In this document: piece by piece, positions 16,680-23,665 of the stretch | How positions within the stretch are numbered: position 1 is the first letter of the stretch | Layout of the letters: every line of letters starts with the position of its first letter | IMG/VR virus record: IMGVR_UViG_3300030382_000905 | Coordinates: 1 to 23,903 of that record | Source of the DNA: a virus | Reading direction: 5' to 3' (one strand) | Length of the DNA stretch: 23,903 nt | Program-made: the position numbers and the translations under genes | Notes under the pieces: generated by a model | What the model saw: the letters and a program-made list of their open reading frames with translations, nothing else | The model's database searches: none | What the model was told of the DNA's origin: nothing

Positions 16680-16723
16680 TGCAATTCTCCTTTTCTATTT
16701 CGTTAATAAAACAGTTGTCCTAT
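16680..16723 (-). promoter_or_regulatory. Leader before capsid gene, possible promoter
   Basis: This 44-base gap is the only free space between the terminase genes and the capsid gene. The minus strand reads ATAGGACAACTGTTTTATTA, then ACGAAATAG and the AAAAGGAG ribosome binding site. I see no standard -35/-10 pair and no match to the T7 promoter. Its place just before the capsid gene, matching phi10 in T7, is the only reason to suspect a phage promoter. Confidence 0.25.
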
Positions 16724-17254
16724 TTAGCTTATCTCGGTTGTCCAATGAGGACCGATATCCCCTAAAACGGGCTGTATCCCATTAGATACACTAGGTATCT
16801 TCTTATAAAAGTATAACATTTCTATACCATTTACAATTATTTCTTTATCTTTAAAGCTAAAATCTTGCCATTTTAACCATTTAATTGTTCTTTTATTAGA
16901 TTTTGGCACCATGTTTGCTACATATTCGTAGTCAGATAAGAAGTATTGTGTCCACTTTCTATTTCTTTTTAAGAAATATAACCATTCTTTTTTAGATAAT
17001 TCAGTAGAAAGAAACCATACGCTACCATGTTTTATATTATTTCTTTGTGAAACAACACCAAACATAGACTTAACATTACCGTCTAAATCTAAAACAGTAT
17101 AAGTATTTACATTATCTCTGGTATATCTAAAAGGGTTTATTAAAGCCGTTAATGGATCGTGACCTACTATAGCTACTTCATATTTGTCTTCTTGTCTAAG
17201 GTTGAACGCCAGCTCGAACGCATGAGCTGGTGTTCCTCTCTCTACTACTAACAT
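16724..17254 (-). CDS. T7 gp13-like protein with acetyltransferase (GNAT) fold
   Basis: A 176-residue protein. A TTG 33 bases further upstream is in frame, but the ATG at 17252-17254 overlaps the scaffold stop as TAATG and begins a natural N-terminus, MLVVERGTPAHAFELAFNL. The pattern matches the T7 gp13/DUF2833 family: YTVLDLDGNVKSMFGVV (about 52-68) as the central GNAT strand pair, GSVWFLST (77-84), a helix with WLYFLKR and TQYFLSDY, then NMVPKSNKRTIKWLKW with DFSF (about 114-134) as the final GNAT strand-helix. T7 gp13 is 138 residues, a minor virion assembly protein made just before gp14. Here the gene lies between scaffold and capsid. Whether the acetyl-CoA site works cannot be judged; no clean Q/RxxGxG/A loop is visible. 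Confidence 0.7.
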   Translation of the reverse strand: MLVVERGTPAHAFELAFNLRQEDKYEVAIVGHDPLTALINPFRYTRDNVNTYTVLDLDGNVKSMFGVVSQRNNIKHGSVWFLSTELSKKEWLYFLKRNRKWTQYFLSDYEYVANMVPKSNKRTIKWLKWQDFSFKDKEIIVNGIEMLYFYKKIPSVSNGIQPVLGDIGPHWTTEIS

Positions 17255-18072
17255 TAAACTTTGCCAGCAGTCTGTAACCTCGCCCAAGCAGCATCTACTT
17301 CTCTAACATAGTTTGGATCTCTAAACCTGTTATCAAAATAACGCTTATCATTCATCATTTGCTTAACATCTGCTATTGTAAGCTCCCTATTAGGTTGCGC
17401 TACTGTCTCAGATTTAGACATATTAGACTGATTCATAGCCATAATTCTTTCAAGAGCAGCAATTCCTTGAGCAGATGTACCCAAAGTATTGGCTACTGTC
17501 TCAAATTCTTCTGGCGGAAACACCGATGAAGCCCAAGCATTGACAGCATCTATCCTTTCTGGACCATTTTCTCCTAGATTTTCTATTTCTTTGTTTAAAT
17601 CAGGCGCTCCAGCACTCATCATGTCTATATATTTATTGATACCAGATTGAAATTGCTCATTATCTAAGCCAATTTCATGGCATTTTTCTCTCCACCAGCC
17701 AGTTAATGGATTAGCTTCTACTATTTCCTCATTAAGTCCCTCTACTAATTTAGGAAGCTCATAGTCTTTTGGATTTTCTGGCAAACCCTCTTTGGCTTCT
17801 GCTTGTAATTCTGCAATAACAGCTTCTCTAACTTCCTCTTGCTTACCGCTAGCAAACTTTTCTAAGTGAGCGTATGACTTAGCCATATCCTCAATATTTG
17901 CTTCTCCAGTTTCAGGATTCCAAAACTTTTCTGGGATAATCTCTGGTCTTTCAGCAACAGGGGGCGTTGCTTCTGTATTTATCTCTGTTCCACGTGAAAC
18001 ATCATTAGTTTGTACTTCTTGCTGTACAGGTTCAGCTTGTTCTTCTGTACTTTGTGTCTGTTCTTCAATCAT
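17254..18072 (-). CDS. Capsid scaffolding protein
   Basis: A 272-residue acidic, helical protein. The N-terminus is Glu/Gln/Thr-rich and disordered. RPEIIPEKFWNPETGEANIE then EDMAKSYAHLEKF (about 42-73) is the hallmark of T7 gp9-type scaffolds. Residues 100-220 are charged helix with LTGWWREKCHEIGLDNEQF. The basic C-terminus (MMNDKRYFDNRFRDPNYVRE) would be the part that binds the coat. AAGGAG lies seven bases before the ATG, and the start overlaps the Bbp19-like gene by eight bases (ATGATTGA). T7 gp9 is 307 residues. It directs coat assembly around the portal and leaves the head before or during packaging. Confidence 0.85.
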   Translation of the reverse strand: MIEEQTQSTEEQAEPVQQEVQTNDVSRGTEINTEATPPVAERPEIIPEKFWNPETGEANIEDMAKSYAHLEKFASGKQEEVREAVIAELQAEAKEGLPENPKDYELPKLVEGLNEEIVEANPLTGWWREKCHEIGLDNEQFQSGINKYIDMMSAGAPDLNKEIENLGENGPERIDAVNAWASSVFPPEEFETVANTLGTSAQGIAALERIMAMNQSNMSKSETVAQPNRELTIADVKQMMNDKRYFDNRFRDPNYVREVDAAWARLQTAGKV

Positions 18073-18352
18073 CTTTACTCTCCTTTATCATGTTTTGGCT
18101 TATGCCTTTGTTAACTCGCCTTTGTATAAGACCTACTAAATATCTTTGACCCTCTAGATGCCTTAGCTGTTGATCCGATATCTCTGGACCAGCTACTGCT
18201 TCAAGAGTTAAAGATTTTAAATGTTTGAGGATTTCAGAACCGCCAGCTGTGTTGAACATTTTGTAAAACAAAGTATTTAAGTTCTCCTCTACGTCTGGGC
18301 TGCGTTTTATTCCGTCTAACCCTATCAATGTATTGGGCTTTTTCTCTGCCAT
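18065..18352 (-). CDS. Bbp19-like small head protein
   Basis: A 95-residue protein between portal and scaffold, the same position as Bbp19 in Bordetella phage BPP-1. The family pattern can be seen: LFYKMFNTAGGSEILKHLKS (28-47), then a loop, GPE, and QQLRHLEGQRYLVGLIQRRV (61-80), where EG-R-x-LV-x-x-I-x-x-R is the conserved helix. It is helical and charged, with no signal or membrane segment. TAGGAG, which contains the portal stop codon, serves as its ribosome binding site. Its function in these phages is unknown to me, but constant linkage to head genes suggests a role in head assembly. Confidence 0.65.
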   Translation of the reverse strand: MAEKKPNTLIGLDGIKRSPDVEENLNTLFYKMFNTAGGSEILKHLKSLTLEAVAGPEISDQQLRHLEGQRYLVGLIQRRVNKGISQNMIKESKDD

Positions 18353-18360
18353 ATGAACTC

Positions 18361-19944
18361 CTATTGTTCAGGAGGCGCTTCCTCCTGTGGTTGTTGTTGT
18401 TGTTGTTGCATCATCTGTTGCATTTGTTGTGCAGCAGCTTGCATTTCTTCTTCTGAACGCACCAGATGTTCTGGAACGCCTAGTTTTTTAGCTACATACT
18501 TAGCAACTTCAATCTGATTAACCAATATATTGGCTAATTCTGGACCAACTCTGCCTTGTATCATACCTAAAAATCTATCAACGGTAGCAACATCACCTTG
18601 TTGTTGAGCTTGTGCTAGTGGAGAAGTAGATTGTACCTTGATTTCTCTACCATTTATCTTAGGAAGCTTAATTCTTCCTTGTTTTTTAAGGATAAATACT
18701 ATCCTTTGTAGCACTGGAACTACCAATTCTGCCTGTAATCTGCCGAAAGCAGCACCTATTTGACGAGATAAATCAGCCTGTCTCTCTGCTACTTCTGTTG
18801 CAGACATAGGTGTTTTCTCATTAGGGTTGCCTAACATATCGTTATATAAAGCTTTTTTAATATTGGTTCTCATATCTTGTAAAACTAAATCAGAGATATT
18901 AAAGTTACCAGCAGATGGCACAGGAGTTAATCCTTGTGATCCAGCAGCTTTAGGAATAATAGTCCCCGGAATTAAAGATATGTTATCTACATTAATAACT
19001 CCATCATCTTCTACTTGGTACATTCCTGATATAGACATCTGAGCGTTCTCTAAAATCAACTCTACTACTAGATTTGCTGTCTTAACTGCTGGCATTGCCA
19101 ACATTAATGGACCTCTTCCATAGGTTTCTCCACTACATTTGCTCCATCTATACACTAAATATGGGTTAGAACCCTGTCCTTTATAGACTTCTTCATAGAT
19201 TTTATGCTCATATAGCTTAGAAATAACACAGAAATGATGCTCTTCTTCCTTTAAATTATAGTAATTTCTGTATACTACCTCTATAATTTCGCATTCTTTG
19301 TCTGGGTTTTTCTCTATATCTGTTATCATTTTCTCTGTAAACATGCCTTTTGGATAGGCAACATACAATTCTTTGTTCTTAATCATTCTTCTTCTAAAGA
19401 TGTGATCTACTTTATCATCATGTCCAGATGTCATTGCTGCTTGTGGCAATGGTATTGCTTTGAATTTTATAGGTTGTACAGCATCTCCCTCTTCTACTAA
19501 AAGAATGCCCGTGCCTAATGCTATGTCTAAAAATGACTCATGTATTTCTTGTGAGAAGTTAGAGTTTTGTAGTATTTCAAATATGTAATTGGTTACTTCG
19601 TCTAGCATTAGATTAACTTCTTTTTGATTTTCTTTAGGAATCTCTGTCCCAGCTACAAAATCAGCCCATCTAGCGTAGTTTGGTACTATTCCAGACTGTA
19701 ATCTGGATGCAAATTCTTGTACTCCAACAACAGCAGTCTCGTCAAATATCCTATCTGTACGTCTTCTTCCTTGATTTTCTTGGTAAAAACTCTCTCTTTG
19801 AGGCAAAGCATATTCATAACACTCCTCATAAGTATTAGCCCACTGTTGCTTAATAGTTTTGGCATGTTCATATCTTGCCAATAATTGTTTAATGGGTGAG
19901 GCTTGAGGAGACACCTCTGCTGCTGTATTGGTTTCTAATAACAC
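18361..19944 (-). CDS. Portal (head-tail connector) protein
   Basis: A 527-residue protein, close to T7 gp8 (536). The N-terminus has the family motifs WANTYEECYEYALPQRESFY, RTDRIFDETAVVGVQEFASR and LQSGIVPNYARWADF. Later come ALGTGILLVEEGD, then YLVYRWSKCSGETYGRGPLM with an A-x-x-x-K-x-x-N helix, TPMSATEVAERQADLSRQIG and LVVPVLQRIVFIL. The C-terminus is Met/Gln-rich with a six-Gln run. It starts with GTG at 19942-19944. GGAG lies six bases upstream, inside the end of the preceding gene, and no better ATG is near. The ring of twelve forms the DNA entry and exit pore and joins to the gp11-like adaptor. Confidence 0.92.
   Translation of the reverse strand: MLLETNTAAEVSPQASPIKQLLARYEHAKTIKQQWANTYEECYEYALPQRESFYQENQGRRRTDRIFDETAVVGVQEFASRLQSGIVPNYARWADFVAGTEIPKENQKEVNLMLDEVTNYIFEILQNSNFSQEIHESFLDIALGTGILLVEEGDAVQPIKFKAIPLPQAAMTSGHDDKVDHIFRRRMIKNKELYVAYPKGMFTEKMITDIEKNPDKECEIIEVVYRNYYNLKEEEHHFCVISKLYEHKIYEEVYKGQGSNPYLVYRWSKCSGETYGRGPLMLAMPAVKTANLVVELILENAQMSISGMYQVEDDGVINVDNISLIPGTIIPKAAGSQGLTPVPSAGNFNISDLVLQDMRTNIKKALYNDMLGNPNEKTPMSATEVAERQADLSRQIGAAFGRLQAELVVPVLQRIVFILKKQGRIKLPKINGREIKVQSTSPLAQAQQQGDVATVDRFLGMIQGRVGPELANILVNQIEVAKYVAKKLGVPEHLVRSEEEMQAAAQQMQQMMQQQQQQPQEEAPPEQ
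18391..18408 (-). repeat. CAA triplet run coding six Gln
   Basis: Six perfect CAA triplets (TTG on the plus strand) code for six consecutive Gln in the Met/Gln-rich portal tail. Such a run can change length by slippage, and the tail is not expected to be part of the portal fold. Confidence 0.9.
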
Positions 19945-19957
19945 ACTATGCTCCTAA
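19941..19957 (-). repeat. Junction repeat, copy 2 (before portal)
   Basis: The 17-base sequence TTAGGAGCATAGTGTGT encodes the last residues LGA and the stop of the 19946-20221 gene. It also supplies the GGAG ribosome binding site and the GTG start of the portal gene. It is identical to the copy at 20218-20234. Confidence 0.9.
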
Positions 19958-20221
19958 AGTTTGCTTGCTCATTAAACTTTTACTCATCATTGTTTGTTTG
20001 TTTGTTGTATTTTTTGATTGCATTTTCTTTTTGTAATTTATATTGGCAATAGTATTATTGTTTTTAGTTTCGCCTTTATCAGTAACTGTACTAGATTTAA
20101 CTCTAGAAGCAACATCGTTTTTCTTTTTTTGATTAGTTAATCGAATAGGAAAAGGTGTATCCGGATATTTTTTCCCCCACTCAGATACTAATTTCTGATG
20201 TTTTGGATTAGGACTACACAC
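19946..20221 (-). CDS. Small basic protein, MCS...MSKxTLGA type
   Basis: A 91-residue Lys/Asn/Thr-rich protein with no recognised fold. It begins MCSPNPKHQKLVSEWGKKYP and ends MMSKSLMSKQTLGA. The start is GTG at 20219-20221, six bases after GGAG, and no ATG fits near it. The first three and last eight residues resemble those of the gene just upstream (MCS, MSKxTLGA), so the pair probably arose by duplication, with the middle region having diverged. T7 has small basic virion proteins near the portal (gp6.7, which also starts MCF, and gp7.3), so a minor head or ejected protein is plausible. This is inference from position and composition only. Confidence 0.65.
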   Translation of the reverse strand: MCSPNPKHQKLVSEWGKKYPDTPFPIRLTNQKKKNDVASRVKSSTVTDKGETKNNNTIANINYKKKMQSKNTTNKQTMMSKSLMSKQTLGA

Positions 20222-20234
20222 ACTATGCTCCTAA
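20218..20234 (-). repeat. Junction repeat, copy 1
   Basis: The 17-base sequence TTAGGAGCATAGTGTGT ends the 20223-20489 gene (LGA-stop) and provides the GGAG and GTG start of the next gene. The identical copy lies 277 bases further along the transcript, at 19941-19957. Confidence 0.9.
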
Positions 20235-20489
20235 TGTATCTTTACTCATAATTGATGAGTCTAATGCAAATCCACTTCCGCCTTGTCTGGTTCCAGTTAG
20301 AAGACTTTTTCTTCCTCTTTTCCCGTATACAGAAGCAACTCTTTGTTCATATGCCTCGTCTTTAAGTTTGGTTTTTTCTGCTAAAGCATCTTGTCTAGCA
20401 CGTTTACGAGCATCTTTTGCGCTTTCACTCTCTACTTCTGGTGGTGGTGGCGGTGGTGGTGCTGGTCTACTTCCTCCAAAACTACACAT
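20223..20489 (-). CDS. Small proline-run protein, gp7.3-like
   Basis: An 88-residue protein. An ATG at 20507 is in frame, but the ATG at 20487-20489 has AAAGGAG eight bases upstream and does not overlap the terminase gene, so it is chosen. The protein starts MCSFGGSRPAP with a run of seven prolines (11-17), followed by an Arg/Lys/Glu/Ala helix (22-52). GKRGRKSLLTGTRQGGSGFA comes next, and MSKDTLGA ends it. The GRKSLxx...GGxG part recalls the T7 gp7.3 C-terminus (GKKSLSVARSSGGG, from memory) and similar proteins coded beside podovirus portals. Those are minor virion or tail-assembly proteins. It lies one base after the terminase stop and before its presumed paralogue. Confidence 0.65.
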   Translation of the reverse strand: MCSFGGSRPAPPPPPPPEVESESAKDARKRARQDALAEKTKLKDEAYEQRVASVYGKRGRKSLLTGTRQGGSGFALDSSIMSKDTLGA

Positions 20490-20490
20490 A

Positions 20491-21996
20491 TCATCTTCTC
20501 CTTTCATAAATTGTTTTCGACTTTAAATCAAAAACATTAAAATCTTTTTTAGCTACCCTAGGTTTACTAGTTTTTTGACCAATAGTCAATGATCTTCCCT
20601 CCCCAGCGCCCAATAACATATACTGTAAAGCATCATGTATATGAGAAAATCTATTCTTATTAGGTTTCTCATCGTAGCGTTCCCCTGATACTTGCATTCT
20701 TCTGTAATGATATCCGCCATCAAATCCTTTGATAATGTTTATACATTTCGGATCTATCAATAGCCCAGAATCTCCATCTATCATTCTTGATAATGTAGCA
20801 TTAACACTTTCTAATCTTAATGTAACATCGTTGCTTGGTGCTGGTCTGGCACTAATACCACGCCCCCTAAGTATTTGAAATGGTGTTGATTCATCGGTCT
20901 GCGCCCTGTGATCACCAGCCGGATCACCGAATATCACAAAATTTCTAGGCATATACTCTGACATTTTCTGTTTCATAAGGTCACTGAAGCGTAATATACC
21001 CATATCTTCAGCTACTAACTCATCAATGATAAGCCATCTGCCTCTAACTCTTTGTCCAAATACACAGGCTGGAGTCAATCCAAAGTCTATTCCTACGTAT
21101 ATAGGAACATCTTTCATGATTGCTACATCAGATTTGGCAATATGAACATCTCTTCTAAACATTTCATACACAGGTTTTCCATCCTCAATCTGTCCTAACC
21201 TGTTTAAAACATAGACATCAATCCATGATTTGCCTTTACCTCGAATGATATTAGAGTAATAACATTCTGTTAAATTCTTTCCGTTTTCTTTTTTAGGGTT
21301 ATCCTCATATGTTTCTAGATGTCCATCAGTGTCCATGATTTCTTTCATTGCTGGAGGCTGGTTATAGAATCTCCAATTGTCTGGTTTGACTAACATCTTA
21401 ACTTCTTGTTTGGTAATATAATCAGGAATAACTGCCTCTCCTGATAGGATTGACCACCAATGGTCTGTATCTGGAGGGTTAGTATCACAGATAACGCCAT
21501 ACCAAGTAGGTCCACCATCTCTCATAGAGGGATATCTGCCTACTCTCATAGTACAAGCATCGACAATTGACTTGGGAATCTCCCTAGCTTCATTGATCCA
21601 GACACCTGTAAGCTCAAGTGACAATAGTTTTTTCATATCTTCTGGTCTATCGAGTGCTAAAAAGATAACTTCTAAATCTAATTCTCCCTTTTTTATGTGG
21701 TGAGTATAGGGAACAGACCAGCCAAAATTACCCCAGTCTTCTTCTGGGAACCAATCTAACCAAGTCTTAATCGTTGTAGTTTTAAGCTGTGGATTGGTAT
21801 TACGAATGACAGCCCATCTAGATTTTCTAATGCCCTCGCTATTTTTCTTTTGAGTTAAGGCTCTTCTTAGTATTTCAATACAACAACAAACCGACTTGCC
21901 GCTTCCTACTGGACCACGCAACCCTCTAAAAAAGGATTCATCTTTCATAAACTGCTTAATTATATCGCCATCTGGCTTATAATTTAATGATGCCAT
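20491..21996 (-). CDS. terL: Terminase large subunit
   Basis: A 501-residue packaging motor with ATPase and nuclease parts. Walker A is GPVGSGKS (28-35), Walker B is LTGVWINEAR (129-138) with catalytic Glu136, and the coupling motif is DTNP (171-174). The RNase H-like nuclease has its three acids in YVGIDFGLTPACVFG (Asp304), VIFGDPAGDHR (Asp358) and HIHDALQYMLLGAG (Asp455). All key residues are present, so it should be active. It is shorter than T7 gp19 (586). The ATG overlaps the preceding small gene by 20 bases and has no good Shine-Dalgarno, so coupled translation is likely. Unlike in T7, where it lies at the far end, the gene here precedes portal and head genes. Confidence 0.96.
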   Translation of the reverse strand: MASLNYKPDGDIIKQFMKDESFFRGLRGPVGSGKSVCCCIEILRRALTQKKNSEGIRKSRWAVIRNTNPQLKTTTIKTWLDWFPEEDWGNFGWSVPYTHHIKKGELDLEVIFLALDRPEDMKKLLSLELTGVWINEAREIPKSIVDACTMRVGRYPSMRDGGPTWYGVICDTNPPDTDHWWSILSGEAVIPDYITKQEVKMLVKPDNWRFYNQPPAMKEIMDTDGHLETYEDNPKKENGKNLTECYYSNIIRGKGKSWIDVYVLNRLGQIEDGKPVYEMFRRDVHIAKSDVAIMKDVPIYVGIDFGLTPACVFGQRVRGRWLIIDELVAEDMGILRFSDLMKQKMSEYMPRNFVIFGDPAGDHRAQTDESTPFQILRGRGISARPAPSNDVTLRLESVNATLSRMIDGDSGLLIDPKCINIIKGFDGGYHYRRMQVSGERYDEKPNKNRFSHIHDALQYMLLGAGEGRSLTIGQKTSKPRVAKKDFNVFDLKSKTIYERRR

Positions 21997-22201
21997 CGTC
22001 TGTAACTACCTTTTTATTAACCACCATTTTATACAATTGCTCTAATGTTTGTGGATTAAGCGTCTCAAGGACCTTATCTGCCTCATAATCGCTTACAAAT
22101 TCTTTTGGATAGTCTTTCATGTACCGAAGTTTAACGGCTTGTCTGAGCTTCTTAAGACCATCAAATGAGTATTTATTGAGTTTCTCTATTGAGTGTGCCA
22201 T
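21977..22201 (-). CDS. Small protein before TerL, candidate terminase small subunit
   Basis: A 74-residue helical protein. An upstream ATG at 22222 is in frame, but the ATG at 22199-22201 overlaps the previous stop as TAATG and has GGAGG about 14 bases before it, so it is chosen. It reads MAHSIEKLNKYSFDGLKKLR, then QAVKLRYMKDYP, ADKVLETLNPQTLEQLYKMV: two or three amphipathic helices rich in Lys and Leu. T7 gp18 (89 residues) has a similar size and also precedes its large terminase. No helix-turn-helix is obvious. Position supports a small terminase; sequence alone does not prove it. Confidence 0.5.
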   Translation of the reverse strand: MAHSIEKLNKYSFDGLKKLRQAVKLRYMKDYPKEFVSDYEADKVLETLNPQTLEQLYKMVVNKKVVTDDGIIKL

Positions 22202-22947
22202 TAGTATCTTTCTTTCCTCCATCCGCCTCGCATTAAATAATGTGTCTGTTTTATTTTTTCCGTATCCATTGATATTTTTTTCAATGGTATTTTCACAGAT
22301 TTATTTAATAAACTTTTACTAAGTGGACCATGAAAACCTTGTTCCCAGATTTGCTTGTTTCCAAACATTTTAGACTGATTTCCCAGCAAAAACACCTTTG
22401 CGCGTGGAATACCTTTTTCTAGATGTGCAGCTAACATTTCTTTTTGATTGAGTGTTACTTTCCTCAATTCTCCTCCGCCTTTATTAGCAATATTTATCCA
22501 TGCCTGGCTATATGCTTTACGATCATCTAGAACTTTTGGTAGTTTATCTAATTTTATTTTAGATACTACGCCATAAGGCATAGTATATCTTATTGCATAA
22601 TCTTTTTTATCAGTAAACCATTTATCATATTTAGCTCCCTTTAAAGATGTAGGATATTTTTCCCCTTTTACGCTGCCACTGTACAAAGTCCATTTTCTTT
22701 TTGGTACACCAATTGCTTTTCGTATAGCTTGTTTTGCTTCTATCGGGTGCATCTTTCCGAGAGTACTAATTTTTTTAATTCCTCCTCTCAACAAACTAAT
22801 GCCTCCTTTTACAAAACCAAGACCTCCTATTGCATAAGAACCATACTCTAATCCTTTATAAATATTAGCAACATTGCGATTAGTAATAGCTATTTCTTCT
22901 GCTGTTGCTGGGTTTGCTATGGTTCTTTTAGGTAATAGATTAGCCAT
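22201..22947 (-). CDS. Protein with possible ADP-ribosyltransferase-like core, copy B
   Basis: A 248-residue basic protein of unrecognised family. Residues 30-60 are Gly-rich and hydrophobic (YGSYAIGGLGFVKGGISLLR), possibly membrane-active. Residues 86-133 read KWTLYSGSVKGEKYPTS ... KWFTDKKDYAIRYT ... VVSKIKL, which is strand-loop-strand with a W(F/Y)T-x-x-x-x-YA helix as in ADP-ribosyltransferase folds. The YRG Arg typical of such enzymes is Ser here (LYSG), which would weaken catalysis. The gene upstream shows the same pattern with LYRG, suggesting paralogues. A Lys-rich C-terminus includes QKEMLAAHLEKGIPRAKVFL. It is coupled to both neighbours by TAATG. A host-directed or virion role is open. 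Confidence 0.5.
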   Translation of the reverse strand: MANLLPKRTIANPATAEEIAITNRNVANIYKGLEYGSYAIGGLGFVKGGISLLRGGIKKISTLGKMHPIEAKQAIRKAIGVPKRKWTLYSGSVKGEKYPTSLKGAKYDKWFTDKKDYAIRYTMPYGVVSKIKLDKLPKVLDDRKAYSQAWINIANKGGGELRKVTLNQKEMLAAHLEKGIPRAKVFLLGNQSKMFGNKQIWEQGFHGPLSKSLLNKSVKIPLKKISMDTEKIKQTHYLMRGGWRKERY

Positions 22948-23492
22948 TATTTCTTAACTGCCTTTATTTTGTTTATACCCTCTTGCCATTTAAGCATACT
23001 TTTGTAATCAAATAGTTTTGCCTTTTTTGTTATGCTTGCTGGCATTACGCCTATAATCATATCTGGCATCGTTGGATCGGGTGTCTCTAAATAGGAGCCT
23101 TTTTCAATATCTTTCATCTTAACATTCTGGATTCTTTTCATAAGAGATCCTTTCCCTGTGCCTTTATAAAATTGTGCATACCATGCTTTAGACGCATACC
23201 AGCGACCGCTCATAGGAAGAGCGCCGCCAAGATTATCTTTAGCTAATGTTTTCCCGTATAGTTTATCTTGCCCTCGGTATAAAGTTACCGTGTTTACATC
23301 AAATAAATTCTTAGGTACGTATTGTCCTTTGTTAAGAGCCTTAGCTACCTTTGCTCCCTTATAGGCATTGTATGCCCGCATACCGCCCTTATAAGCTGCC
23401 CCAATAATTCTAGCCCCCGGGTGTATGGATAAGAGTGTTGCCGCTACGGTGTAAGGATTTTCTTTAACATATTGGAAAGCTTGGTTTATCAT
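22947..23492 (-). CDS. Protein with possible ADP-ribosyltransferase-like core, copy A
   Basis: A 181-residue basic protein. Residues 10-50 contain a weakly hydrophobic Ala/Gly stretch (YTVAATLLSIHPGARIIGAA, then AYKGGMRAYNAYKGAK). Residues 68-109 read TVTLYRGQDKLYGK ... MSGRWYASKAWYAQFY, then SLMKRIQNVKMKDIEKG. LYRG with Arg73, followed by a GRWYASxxxYA strand-helix, fits the order seen in Arg-type ADP-ribosyltransferases. The usual STS is not exact and the catalytic Glu is unclear (Glu130 or Glu136 are candidates). The ATG overlaps the 58-residue gene by ATGA, and the stop overlaps the next gene by TAATG. Alternatives are a minor virion protein of unrelated fold or an inactive relative. Confidence 0.5.
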   Translation of the reverse strand: MINQAFQYVKENPYTVAATLLSIHPGARIIGAAYKGGMRAYNAYKGAKVAKALNKGQYVPKNLFDVNTVTLYRGQDKLYGKTLAKDNLGGALPMSGRWYASKAWYAQFYKGTGKGSLMKRIQNVKMKDIEKGSYLETPDPTMPDMIIGVMPASITKKAKLFDYKSMLKWQEGINKIKAVKK

Positions 23493-23665
23493 TCACTATC
23501 ATAAACGCCTTGAGCCATCTTAGATGCTGCTTCTCTAGAATGTCCACGTTGCATTTTAGCCTCAATGTATTGTTTAACCTTTGTATTCCTTGCCTCTCGC
23601 TTTCTTCTAGCTTCCATATCCAATATCTTTTTTACTCTTTTATTTATTTTAGATAGGTCTTTCAT
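23489..23665 (-). CDS. 58-residue basic helical protein
   Basis: A short frame, MKDLSKINKRVKKILDMEAR through to QRGHSREAASKMAQGVYDSE. It is strongly basic in the first half (Lys/Arg-rich) and predicted helical throughout. The ATG at 23663-23665 overlaps the previous stop as TAATG, and its TGA overlaps the next ATG as ATGA. It therefore fills the space between two genes with no spare base, strong evidence that it is translated. No family was recognised. A nucleic acid-binding or packaging accessory role would fit its charge and place near terminase, but this is a guess. No signal peptide or membrane segment. Confidence 0.7.
   Translation of the reverse strand: MKDLSKINKRVKKILDMEARRKREARNTKVKQYIEAKMQRGHSREAASKMAQGVYDSE

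Noticed and set aside
17255-17287. Longer (TTG) start for the gp13-like protein
   Set aside because: It overlaps the scaffold gene by 34 bases and adds residues not expected for the family; the ATG in TAATG is simpler.
18391-18408. Triplet run as a CRISPR or regulatory repeat
   Set aside because: It is a simple in-frame CAA run coding Gln in the portal tail, with no spacers.
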